In this document: in pieces, positions 1 through 7,150 of the stretch
Numbering within the stretch: the stretch's first letter is position 1
Layout: each line of letters opens with the position of its first letter
NCBI GenBank assembly: GCA_021777755.1
Contig: JAJYDE010000014.1
Span: 1 to 64,000 of the forward strand
DNA: 64,000 nucleotides
Source of the DNA: Deltaproteobacteria bacterium
Lineage (GTDB): Bacteria; Desulfobacterota; Syntrophobacteria; Syntrophobacterales; Syntrophobacteraceae
Reading direction: 5' to 3'
Notes under the pieces: model-generated
The model's database searches: none
What the model saw: only the letters and a program-made list of their open reading frames with translations
What the model was told of the DNA's origin: nothing
Made by a program: the position numbers and the translations under genes

Positions 1-504
1 CCAACCTGATTGTAAACGGCGCCTGCGGAAGCAGTAACGGAGGCGATTTCAACACGGCCCCCGCAACCAACCTTTGCAACAGCGGCACGGCTTCGGCGCT
101 AAGCGGTTCGGGGCCCTGGAGCTGGAACTGCGCGGGACAAAACGGGGGAACCGCCGCCGCCTGCTCGGCCAACCTGATTGTAGACGGCGCCTGCGGAAGC
201 AGTAACGGAGGCGATTTCAACTCGGCCCCCGCAACCAACCTTTGCAGCAGCGGTACGGCTTCGGCGCTAAGCGGTTCGGGGCCCTGGAGCTGGAACTGCG
301 CGGGACAAAACGGGGGAACCGCGGCCGCCTGCTCGGCCAACCTGATTGTAAACGGCGCCTGCGGAAGCAGTAACGGAGGCGATTTCAACTCGGCCCCCGC
401 AACCAACCTTTGCAGCAGCGGCACGGCTTCGGCGCTAAGCGGTTCGGGGCCCTGGAGCTGGAACTGCGCGGGACAAAACGGGGGAACCGATGCGAGCTGC
501 TCGG
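1..504 (+). repeat. Three 168-bp in-frame tandem repeats
   Basis: The motif CCAACCTGATTGTA recurs at 1, 169 and 337, and its first bases again at 505, giving an exact 168-bp period (56 codons). Units differ by only a few substitutions (for example aacacggcc versus aactcggcc), so they were probably duplicated or homogenised recently. The array continues upstream of the window. Confidence 0.95.
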
Positions 505-827
505 CCAACCTGACGCCTGGAGGTCTTTGGCAAGACGCCCAAGTCTTGAGCGGAGGATGGGATTGGCTGAGTTGGTTTGGCTACTTCAATATAAACAGTT
601 CTCCCTGGATCTATCACATGCAGCATGGATGGCTTTACCCTTACGGGACTTCAACCGATAGCATCTGGTTTTATGACCCGGAAATGAACTCCTTTTGGTG
701 GACGAGCGCGGCGGATTACCCCTACGTATACAGGGCGAGTGACGGGGCATGGCTCTATTATAAGGAGGGCTCATCCAATCCGCGCTGGTTTTATAATTTC
801 AGCACAAACCAGTGGGAAGCCGATTAG
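1..827 (+). CDS. Large repeat-containing secreted/surface protein, C-terminal part (5' truncated)
   Basis: The open frame (codons starting at positions divisible by 3) runs in from the left window edge without a stop to TAG at 825-827, giving about 274 visible residues. The ORF track lists only 546-827 of it. The first 168 residues are three 56-residue repeats rich in Gly, Ser, Ala, Asn and Cys, each containing motifs like GPWSWNCAGQNGG and NLCSSG; a fourth repeat begins and breaks off. Repeats of this kind recur in very large extracellular proteins of Deltaproteobacteria. The last ~100 residues are Trp/Tyr-rich (HGWLYPYG, IWFYDPEMNSFWW, GAWLYYKEG, RWFYNF), resembling a short terminal domain seen in other bacterial surface proteins. 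The start and any signal peptide lie outside the window. Role in adhesion or surface display is inference. Confidence 0.85.
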   Translation, partial: NLIVNGACGSSNGGDFNTAPATNLCNSGTASALSGSGPWSWNCAGQNGGTAAACSANLIVDGACGSSNGGDFNSAPATNLCSSGTASALSGSGPWSWNCAGQNGGTAAACSANLIVNGACGSSNGGDFNSAPATNLCSSGTASALSGSGPWSWNCAGQNGGTDASCSANLTPGGLWQDAQVLSGGWDWLSWFGYFNINSSPWIYHMQHGWLYPYGTSTDSIWFYDPEMNSFWWTSAADYPYVYRASDGAWLYYKEGSSNPRWFYNFSTNQWEAD

Positions 828-857
828 CTCGCCTCCGCAAACCCGAGTTGTTAGACA

Positions 858-885
858 GGTGGGCACGATTGATTCCGTGCCCACC
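858..885. terminator. Hairpin terminator after the repeat protein
   Basis: A perfect 10-bp stem (GGTGGGCACG / CGTGCCCACC) with an 8-nt loop lies 31 nt after the stop codon of the repeat protein. The T-tract is weak, so termination may be partial. It sits between convergent genes. Confidence 0.6.
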
Positions 886-1194
886 CGTCCCTCTTGAAGA
901 AAAGCTACTCAACCCGGATCTGTTTGAAATACCCGGTTGAGCGAGGCGGATAAGCCGTTTATGGTTTTCCCCCGTGAAACGGAAGTGGGCAAGCCGAAGG
1001 GGGTTACGCAGAGGGACAACCGGAAGGAAGTGCGACAGATATTCTGTCGAGGGGGACCCAAAATCCCCCTCTTTTTCTTCTGAGCGGCTCTTTTCGTCCG
1101 GGGGCCTTGCCGTAATCTCGGTGCAACAGGCGGTGGGCAAGGCGCGGGAACCCGGGGCATCCCGGGGTTTGCCGGTTGGGGACGGCGAGACGAT

Positions 1195-1689
1195 TTAGTC
1201 GACTTTGAAAAAAGCCTTGGAGTTTGCTCCACAAACCGGACACAACTCCGGGCTCTCCTTTGCGGCGGTGTAGCCGCAAATTTTGCAGATGTAGTAGTCC
1301 TGCACGGGGAAATTTCCGGGGTCGGCGAGCGCCTGTTTATACAACTGGGCGTGCAGGGCCTCCACCTTGTTGGCGTAATCGAAGCCGATTTCCGCCGACT
1401 TGTTGCCTTCTTCCTTGGCATGGGCGATCATTTCCGGGTACATGTTCATAAATTCATGAGTCTCCCCGGCTATGGCGTCCTCGATGTTTTCCTTGGTGGT
1501 CTTGACCTTCCCCGCCGTACGCAGATGTTTTATGGCATGAACGGTTTCGGCTTCGGCGATGGCCCGAAAAAGCTTGGCCACCCCGTGCATGAACTCATCT
1601 TCGGCCCGCTGGGAATAAGCCAGGTACCTCCTGTTTGCCTGCGATTCACCCGCAAAGGCGTCCATCAGGTCCTTTTGGGTCTTGGACAT
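1195..1689 (-). CDS. rbr: Rubrerythrin
   Basis: Cytoplasmic non-heme iron peroxidase that reduces hydrogen peroxide in anaerobes, taking electrons from rubredoxin-type donors. The 164-residue protein has the ferritin-like diiron domain first (GESQANRRYLAYS, then EAETVHAIKHL and a second pair of Glu-containing helices) and a C-terminal rubredoxin-like iron site with CxxC pairs (ICKICGY and LCPVCG). The ORF track starts 37 residues earlier, but that extension is not conserved-looking; the start MSKTQKDLMDAF has a GGGAG ribosome site 6 nt upstream and gives the usual family length. It is monocistronic, with its own promoter. Confidence 0.95.
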   Translation of the reverse strand: MSKTQKDLMDAFAGESQANRRYLAYSQRAEDEFMHGVAKLFRAIAEAETVHAIKHLRTAGKVKTTKENIEDAIAGETHEFMNMYPEMIAHAKEEGNKSAEIGFDYANKVEALHAQLYKQALADPGNFPVQDYYICKICGYTAAKESPELCPVCGANSKAFFKVD

Positions 1690-1771
1690 ATGTATGCTCC
1701 CGATGTTTGGAAAAATGGGTGGAAGAAAGGCGGCCGCATCACGGCCGCGGCCCTGCCGACTGGAAGTTGAA

Positions 1772-1800
1772 AAGATAAGAAGCGATGCAGGCAAAGTCAA
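1772..1800 (-). promoter_or_regulatory. Sigma70-type promoter of rubrerythrin
   Basis: On the minus strand, TTGACT (1795-1800) and TATCTT (1772-1777) are separated by exactly 17 bp, placing the transcript start about 75 nt before the rubrerythrin start codon. Sequence match only. Confidence 0.55.
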
Positions 1801-1883
1801 ACCGCAAAAGCAAGACCGGAAGGCGGGGGCTCCCCTGGCAATCGCATGAAATCAAGCTTGTCATAGCCTGCCGATCCACCACA

Positions 1884-2580
1884 CATCCGCCCGCTTTTTC
1901 CGTTTCTGGTTGCCGTTTATATCGCCGCCTCTATTTGCCGCTTCAGGACGTCGCTTTGCGGTTCCAAACCGCCTCGCGATATAAAACCCCTGCGATTGGC
2001 GACACACCGATTGTGATCCCGTTTAGGAAAATATGTATTGGAATCATTCCGCCTCCCCTCGACATCGGCGACAGGGGAAGCATCATGGCCAAAGCAAATG
2101 TCCGTAAAGGCGGGAAAAATGAACCGCGGGCAGGGAACCCTCTTGCGGCGGGGATTGATGTCGGTTTCAAATTTCACGTTGTGGCGGTTTCGCCCGAACA
2201 AGATTCCGAATAACCGGTACTCATCGCGCCTCAGCGGGCAAGGCCTTGCCGTGAGAACCCCCGAGGCGCGCCCCATCACCCCGAGGCGCTCAATCGATTC
2301 TCATTCGCCTCCCGTTCTATCGCCTATTTACGCACTTCGGTCTTCGCCTTCGTTTTTCGCCCTTTTCCCCATGCTGTTATCCATGCTGTTACTGTGCTGT
2401 TATCCATGCTGTTCACACGCCGTTGTTAGGCTGTTAATTTTGGCCGAGAAGTTCTCAAAAAATTAATTGAATAGCACTGTTAGGCGAATTGGGCGAAAAA
2501 AATATTTTTTTGACGGCATGAAATTGTCGCCGGATCGGCCATAATCGCAAAAGGGGGGTTACTGCTCTTCGATGAATTTC
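1884..2580 (-). mobile_element. Relic of a dispersed element, copy A
   Basis: Read on the minus strand, this stretch shares a series of blocks with 27736-28021 on the plus strand: a coding tail ending M-K-F-I-E-E-Q-stop (copy B: M-E-I-I-E-E-L-stop), then CCCCCCTTTTG, GGCGACAATTTCATG, AAAATATTTTTTT, an AAGGGCGAAAAACGAAGGCG block, CGCAAAGCG, and a final GGAAACGGAAAA-like end. Copy A is longer: about 330 bp (roughly 1978-2310, holding the IS110 fragment) interrupts the shared sequence, and there is a small triplication of an ATGCTGTTATCC-like unit. The parent element was not identified. The remaining 1690-1883 and 2581-2742 hold nothing else I can support. Confidence 0.7.
2085..2213 (+). pseudogene. 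IS110-family transposase, N-terminal fragment
   Basis: A 42-codon open frame starts with ATG at 2085 and contains AAGIDVGFKFHVVAVSPEQD, the beginning of the DEDD RuvC-like domain of IS110/IS1111 transposases (the Asp of GIDV is the first catalytic acid). It stops at TAA just where the family continues with a PV-like segment, and the two codons after the stop still read P-V, so the stop looks like damage. The rest of the ~330-400 residue transposase is absent. It interrupts relic copy A. Confidence 0.75.
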
Positions 2581-2742
2581 ATGCGATTGCCCTGCATGGT
2601 GCAATGCTCCGGGTATAACCGCTTTAACTTTGCCCGATTCGTAAATGGCACTCGGCCTGGCGGGAGAATGGGTGGTGGATTGGAAACTGGCTTTTTGAAC
2701 CTGAATTTTATACGATTGGCCTGTTGCCGTGACGCGATGAGG

Positions 2743-2770
2743 TTGTAAAATTGCACCATTATGCTAGGAT
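2743..2770 (+). promoter_or_regulatory. Possible promoter of the ketosynthase operon
   Basis: TTGTAA (2743-2748) and TAGGAT (2765-2770) are 16 bp apart, each matching 4 of 6 consensus bases, about 55 bp before the first gene of the operon. Weak but well placed. Confidence 0.35.
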
Positions 2771-2824
2771 ACTGCCCCTGATTGCCGGGGGGGCTATGGG
2801 CTGCAAATTCTATTTGGAAAGTCT

Positions 2825-3625
2825 ATGGGTGTGGCGGAAGACAGTTTTTTCACGGATAAAGTTGCCATTATAACCGGGGGGTCGAGGGGAATCGGACGGG
2901 CGACGGCGTTGGCATTTGCCAAAGCCGGGGCCGATGTGGTCGTAAACCATTCCAAACCCGAGGGTGGCTCGAAAAAAAAGGCCGAAGAGGTTTGCCGCGC
3001 GATCGAGGATTTGGGCCGGGCCTCGCTTGCCGTGGCCGCCGATATAGCGCTCAAAGCCTCGGTGGGGGAAATGATGGAGGCGGTTTCGCGCTGGCGCGGA
3101 AGGCTCGATTTTCTGGTTCTAAACGCCGCCCGTGCCCCGTTCAAGCCCATCGAAAAGCTTCTGGAAAGAGAAATGCGCCAGCTTGTTGAAACCAACTACA
3201 TGGGCAACATCTTCTGCATTCAAAAAGCCCTGCCGCTGCTGGAGGCCTCCGGGGGCAAAATCGTCTTCATCTCCAGCCTGGGAAGCCGGTTCTACAACCC
3301 CTCTTATCCGCTCGGGAGCATGAAGGCCGCCATGGAAGCCCTGGTTCGGGACTGCTCGGAAACTCTGGGCGAAAGGGGCGTTTCGGTTAATGCGGTCTGC
3401 GGGGGTATTGTGAGGACCGATTCCTTCAAGACCTTGAGGCAGTACATGGAAGATTTGGAAAATATACCCGAGGAGCTGTGCGTGAGCCCGGAAGCTCTGG
3501 CCGATGTGGTTGTTTTTCTTTGCAGCCCGGGAGCACGAGGGATTCGCGGCCAGACCGTGGTGGTCGACAACGGCCTTGCCAATAGACTCTATCGCCCAGC
3601 CTGGGCTAAGAAAAACAGGGGTTGA
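2825..3625 (+). CDS. Short-chain dehydrogenase, FabL-like enoyl-ACP reductase
   Basis: A 266-residue Rossmann-fold NAD(P)H-dependent oxidoreductase with the cofactor loop GGSRGIGRA near residue 20. Its middle and C-terminal parts (ISSLGSRFYNPSY, VNAVCGGIVRTDSF, IRGQTVVVDNG) resemble the FabL type of enoyl-ACP reductase more than FabG. The usual YxxxK catalytic motif is absent: the residue four before the Lys is Leu, and a Tyr sits six before it, one residue closer than the Tyr-x6-Lys of FabL. It opens the operon and sits 7 nt before the acyl carrier protein gene. A role in reducing an ACP-bound intermediate is inferred; ketoreductase activity cannot be excluded. RBS GGAAAG lies just upstream of the ATG. 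Confidence 0.8.
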   Translation: MGVAEDSFFTDKVAIITGGSRGIGRATALAFAKAGADVVVNHSKPEGGSKKKAEEVCRAIEDLGRASLAVAADIALKASVGEMMEAVSRWRGRLDFLVLNAARAPFKPIEKLLEREMRQLVETNYMGNIFCIQKALPLLEASGGKIVFISSLGSRFYNPSYPLGSMKAAMEALVRDCSETLGERGVSVNAVCGGIVRTDSFKTLRQYMEDLENIPEELCVSPEALADVVVFLCSPGARGIRGQTVVVDNGLANRLYRPAWAKKNRG

Positions 3626-3632
3626 ATAGATA

Positions 3633-4196
3633 ATGAAGCAAAATCTCATTGCCGAACAGAGGGTGATGGACGAAGTCAAAAAGGCGATCGCCGAGGGAAT
3701 CGATATCGATCCGGGCAGGATCAAGCCCGAGAGTTCTCTCATGAAAGATTTGGGGGCCGAATCGCTCGATTTTCTGGATATCAATTATCGGTTGGAGCAG
3801 ACCTTCGGAATCAAGATGGCCAGGCGAACGGTTATCGATCACATGGAGGAGTTGTTCGGCGAAGAGTCGGCCATCGACGCGGAGGGAAAACTCACTGCGA
3901 AAGCCGCCGAAGTGCTGGCCATGAGATATGACGGCCATGGCGATAAGATCAACTCGGGCATGGATATCGATGAACTGCCCGTGATGGTTACCGTTTCCTC
4001 CATAGTCGAAGGGGTGACCAACCTTTTGGATACGCTGCCCGAAAAGTGTTCCAACTGCGGTGCGGGCGACTGGAAGGTGGAGGAAGAATCCCGTGTTGTC
4101 TGCGGGTCGTGCGCGGAGCCCGCCGAATTTACCAGCGGCGATGATCTCATTGAAGACTGGCTTAACAAAATCCAGGAAGAAAAGAAAATCTTTTGA
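3633..4196 (+). CDS. Acyl carrier protein with C-terminal zinc-ribbon extension
   Basis: The first ~80 of 187 residues are a carrier-protein fold with the phosphopantetheine attachment motif DLGAESLDFLDI (Ser near residue 44). About 100 further residues follow, ending in two Cys pairs, CSNCG and VVCGSCAEP, spaced like a zinc ribbon, and a charged C-terminus. Ordinary ACPs are 75-85 residues, so this is an enlarged form. As the only carrier in the operon it should hold the growing chain for the four ketosynthases, loaded by the AcpS encoded downstream. The zinc-binding role is inference from the CxxC pairs; it could mediate docking to partner enzymes. The gene overlaps the next start (TTGA). 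Confidence 0.88.
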   Translation: MKQNLIAEQRVMDEVKKAIAEGIDIDPGRIKPESSLMKDLGAESLDFLDINYRLEQTFGIKMARRTVIDHMEELFGEESAIDAEGKLTAKAAEVLAMRYDGHGDKINSGMDIDELPVMVTVSSIVEGVTNLLDTLPEKCSNCGAGDWKVEEESRVVCGSCAEPAEFTSGDDLIEDWLNKIQEEKKIF

Positions 4197-5485
4197 ATCC
4201 AGAGACAAAAAAGAGACGGGTGGTCGTTACCGGCTATGGAATGATCACGCCGATCGGGAAAAACTCCGAGGAAACCTTTGCAAACGGGTGTCGGGGTGTT
4301 TCGGGCATCGATTTCATCAGTTCCTTTGAGACCAAGGGGCTGCCCTGTCGTGTGGGTGGCCAGGTAAGCGATTCCTGGCTCACCGGTTTTCAGCGCGAAA
4401 AACTTCAGGGGATCGAAAAATGCAGCTCCAGGGGCCTCAAGCTGATGCTCCGGGCCACCGGGGAAGCCGCCGAAATGGCCCGCCTGGATTCGATCGAAAA
4501 CCGGGCGGAGATCGGCGTAAGCCTCGGCTATCACGGAGAAAACCCTTCCGTTGAGGACTTGGTGCGCCTCTACCGTCACGCTGGAGGGGAGCACTGGGAC
4601 ATAAACGGCCTCACTAGAGACGGTGCCTATTCTTTCTTTAATTTCTTCCGCCGAAAGCCCGATGTGGCCGCTTCCATCCTGTCGCTTCTTTTCGATTGCA
4701 GGGGGGGGGGATATACGGTGGTTTCGGCCTGCGCGGCCGGGGCCCAGGCCATCGGAGAGGCCCTCGGGACCATAAGGGCCGGCAAAGCCGAAGTGATGGT
4801 GGCCGGCGGCTGCGAATCCAATCTCAACTTCATGGGTTTTGTCGGATTTGTTCTCATCCGCGCACTTGCCGAAAAATACTCTTCGGCCGACAAGGCTTCG
4901 AGGCCCTTCGACCGGAAGCGAAACGGCTTTGTCATGTCCGAGGGGGCCGGGGCGCTGATACTTGAGTCCCTCGAACACGCGGAGGCGCGCAAAGCCCCGA
5001 TCTTTGCCGAAATTCTGGGGTATGGTTCCTCGGCGGACGCCTACAGGATCACAGACATTCACCCCAAGGGAGACGGGGCGGTTTTCGCCATGCGGCGGGC
5101 TATCGCCGACGCGGGGGTTTCGGCCGCCGATATCGAATACATCAACGCCCACGGGACTTCGACCCTGCAAAACGATCAGATCGAAACGCTGGCTATAAAG
5201 AGGGTTTTCGGCGATAGGGCCAAACAGATCCCGGTAAGCTCCAACAAGTCCATGATCGGCCACACCATCGCAGGCGGCGGGGCGATAGAAGCCGGTCTCA
5301 CTATCATGGGCATGAACAGCTCAACCCTGCTTCCCACAATAAACTACGAGTTTCCCGACCCCAAATGCGATCTGGACTATGTTCCCAATGAGGCCCGCGG
5401 TTTGGAGCACGGGATCGCCCTTTCGAATTCCTTCGGATTTGGCGGCCAGAACGCATCCATTTGCCTGGGTAAATTCCGCGGATGA
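4193..5485 (+). CDS. Beta-ketoacyl-ACP synthase, catalytically complete (KS1, FabF-like)
   Basis: Condensing enzyme of the thiolase fold, 430 residues. The Cys-His-His set is intact: Cys180 in VVSACAAGAQ, His320 in NAHGTST, Lys352/His357 in NKSMIGHT; the SFGFGGQNAS tail is typical of KAS II. It extends an ACP-bound acyl chain using malonyl-ACP. The start is TTG at 4193, overlapping the ACP stop; the next possible start would cut into the first beta strand (RRVVVTG). Its stop overlaps the KS2 start by ATGA, indicating translational coupling, and the pair resembles KS-alpha/KS-beta gene pairs of type II polyketide systems. Confidence 0.92.
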   Translation: MNPETKKRRVVVTGYGMITPIGKNSEETFANGCRGVSGIDFISSFETKGLPCRVGGQVSDSWLTGFQREKLQGIEKCSSRGLKLMLRATGEAAEMARLDSIENRAEIGVSLGYHGENPSVEDLVRLYRHAGGEHWDINGLTRDGAYSFFNFFRRKPDVAASILSLLFDCRGGGYTVVSACAAGAQAIGEALGTIRAGKAEVMVAGGCESNLNFMGFVGFVLIRALAEKYSSADKASRPFDRKRNGFVMSEGAGALILESLEHAEARKAPIFAEILGYGSSADAYRITDIHPKGDGAVFAMRRAIADAGVSAADIEYINAHGTSTLQNDQIETLAIKRVFGDRAKQIPVSSNKSMIGHTIAGGGAIEAGLTIMGMNSSTLLPTINYEFPDPKCDLDYVPNEARGLEHGIALSNSFGFGGQNASICLGKFRG

Positions 5486-6699
5486 AAACGGGCCTCAAAC
5501 CTGTATCGGCGCCTTCGGCCAACGTGGTGGCTATTACCGGCTCTGGAGCGGTCTGCTCGATCGGAAATTCGGTGCCAGGGATCGTTGAAGCCTTCCTGTG
5601 CGGAAAATCGGGGGCGGATGCGGGCGGGGCGGTGAAAAATCTTCCCGCCTTCAAAACCGCTGTTCCCCCTCAGCTTGCTCTCACCATGGGAAAGCATCTT
5701 GCCCTGCTCATGGCCTCGGTGGATGAAGCTCTGCGCACGGCCGGGATCTCTTCAGGGATGTTCGATCCCGGGGAGATGGGCTTTTTTGCCGGCATGGGAA
5801 TGGTGGATTATCACGTCGAGGATCTCTTGGGGGCCGTTACCAAATCGCTCGGCCCGGATGGCGATCTCGACTGCGACCGGTTTTTCGCCAAGGGCTACCG
5901 GGAAATCTATCCTTTGTGGCCTCTCGGGATGTTAAACAATGTGGCTTTCTGCCAGGCATCCATCCACTTTGGCCTTCGCGGGGAAAACTCCGTTTTTTGC
6001 CCGCACGGTGACGGGGCGGTTATGGCCGTATATGAAGCCGCCCGGGTGCTGAAAGAGGGCAGGGCGAAAGTGGCCCTGGCCGGCGGGATAAGCGAAGAGA
6101 TTTCCCCGCTCTCCCTTGCCAGGGCAAGATTTAAGGGAGTGCTCCAAGAGGGGGCGAAGACCTGCGGCCCCGCGCCGTTTCTTGGCGAAGCGGGGGCTAT
6201 GCTGGTCCTTGAGCCTTCGGGCGAAGCGGTTGCGAGGGGCGCCCGCATTCTTGGCCGCATCGAGGGTTTCGGTTTTTCCTGTGAAAGAAGCGAAGACGGT
6301 CGATTTGCCTCGACGCGGGCCATAGTCTCGGCAATGAGGCAGGCACTTTGCGATGCCGGGCTCAAAGCCGGTGAAATCGATTCTGTCATGCCCTCGGGCT
6401 TTGACAAAAACGAACTCGATGCCGTGCGGGAAGTCTTCGACGAGTCCGCGGTCGTGGCGGCCACTTCACAAGCGGTGGGAGAAATCCATGCCGCCGGGCC
6501 GGTCCTTAACGCCGCAATGGCGCTCTCATTTCCCGGCAACTTTTCGCCGCCCGGCGGGGGCGGCCGCACCCGGGGAGAAAATATCGGCCGGGTCCTCCTT
6601 AACGGGATCAGTTGCGAGGGGGGCTGCGGTTGCATGATTGTCGCAAAAGGCCCCCGAAGCGAAGGACAAAATCGAACTTCGAACAAAGAACAAGGATAG
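5482..6699 (+). CDS. Degenerate ketosynthase homologue (KS2, chain-length-factor-like)
   Basis: A 405-residue thiolase-fold protein that keeps family landmarks (ITGSGAVCSIG at the N-terminus, KVALAGG, a PFLGEAGAMLVLE segment) but has lost the active site. Where KS1 has Cys180 it has HGDG, the HGTST motif is replaced by MPSGFDKNE, and GHTIAGG is replaced by GEIHAAG. It should not condense by itself. By analogy with chain length factors of type II polyketide synthases and KS partners in aryl polyene systems, it probably forms a heterodimer with KS1, whose gene it overlaps by 4 nt. The alignment was done by eye. Confidence 0.85.
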   Translation: MKTGLKPVSAPSANVVAITGSGAVCSIGNSVPGIVEAFLCGKSGADAGGAVKNLPAFKTAVPPQLALTMGKHLALLMASVDEALRTAGISSGMFDPGEMGFFAGMGMVDYHVEDLLGAVTKSLGPDGDLDCDRFFAKGYREIYPLWPLGMLNNVAFCQASIHFGLRGENSVFCPHGDGAVMAVYEAARVLKEGRAKVALAGGISEEISPLSLARARFKGVLQEGAKTCGPAPFLGEAGAMLVLEPSGEAVARGARILGRIEGFGFSCERSEDGRFASTRAIVSAMRQALCDAGLKAGEIDSVMPSGFDKNELDAVREVFDESAVVAATSQAVGEIHAAGPVLNAAMALSFPGNFSPPGGGGRTRGENIGRVLLNGISCEGGCGCMIVAKGPRSEGQNRTSNKEQG

Positions 6700-6703
6700 C
6701 CGT

Positions 6704-7150
6704 ATGCGACTTTTGTTCTACGACCGGATCAGCGATCTTGTGCCGGGCGAGTCGATTAGCGGGATAAAGACCTTTTGCCTTTCAGAGGAATATTTTCGCA
6801 GGCATTTCAGTAAGCAGCCTCTCGTGCCCGGGGTGATATTCATCGAGGCCATGGCCCAGCTTCTTGGTTGGCTCGTTATTCGCTCCCATGATTTCCGCCT
6901 CTCGGCGGTGATGTCCCTGGTGGAGGATGTGAAAATGGCCGCCGATCTTCGGCCCGGCTTTTCGGCGCAAATCTCCGGGCGCCTGATCTCGACGTCGCGG
7001 AGCGATTCGCTTGGCTCCGCACGGATGATGGTCGACGGGGTGGAAATTGCCTCCATCGGCAGAATCATTTACGTGCATTCCCGGGCCGCCGACCCGAAGG
7101 GGCTTCGGGCGCTGTTTGGCTATTACGGGGGGGCGCGGTGGACGCAGTAG
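6704..7150 (+). CDS. FabZ/FabA-like hotdog dehydratase (DH1)
   Basis: A 148-residue hotdog-fold protein with the FabZ-type active site HFSKQPLVPGVIFIEAMAQL: His near residue 36 and Glu within IEAMAQ. It should dehydrate 3-hydroxyacyl-ACP to trans-2-enoyl-ACP. The ORF track begins 22 codons upstream inside KS2; the ATG at 6704 has AAGGAT 7 nt upstream and matches the N-terminus of the second dehydratase in this operon (MRLLFYDRI versus MRYLLVDRI), which decides the start. It follows KS2 by 4 nt and overlaps KS3 by 13 nt. Confidence 0.88.
   Translation: MRLLFYDRISDLVPGESISGIKTFCLSEEYFRRHFSKQPLVPGVIFIEAMAQLLGWLVIRSHDFRLSAVMSLVEDVKMAADLRPGFSAQISGRLISTSRSDSLGSARMMVDGVEIASIGRIIYVHSRAADPKGLRALFGYYGGARWTQ

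Noticed and set aside
2559-2759. 66-residue minus-strand ORF in relic copy A
   Set aside because: Only its last residues match the tail in copy B; it is probably a remnant of the lost coding region, not a gene.
3839-5263. 474-residue minus-strand ORF opposite ACP and KS1
   Set aside because: Shadow of the high-GC KS genes on the other strand; no family motif and no ribosome site, while the plus strand has complete KS motifs.
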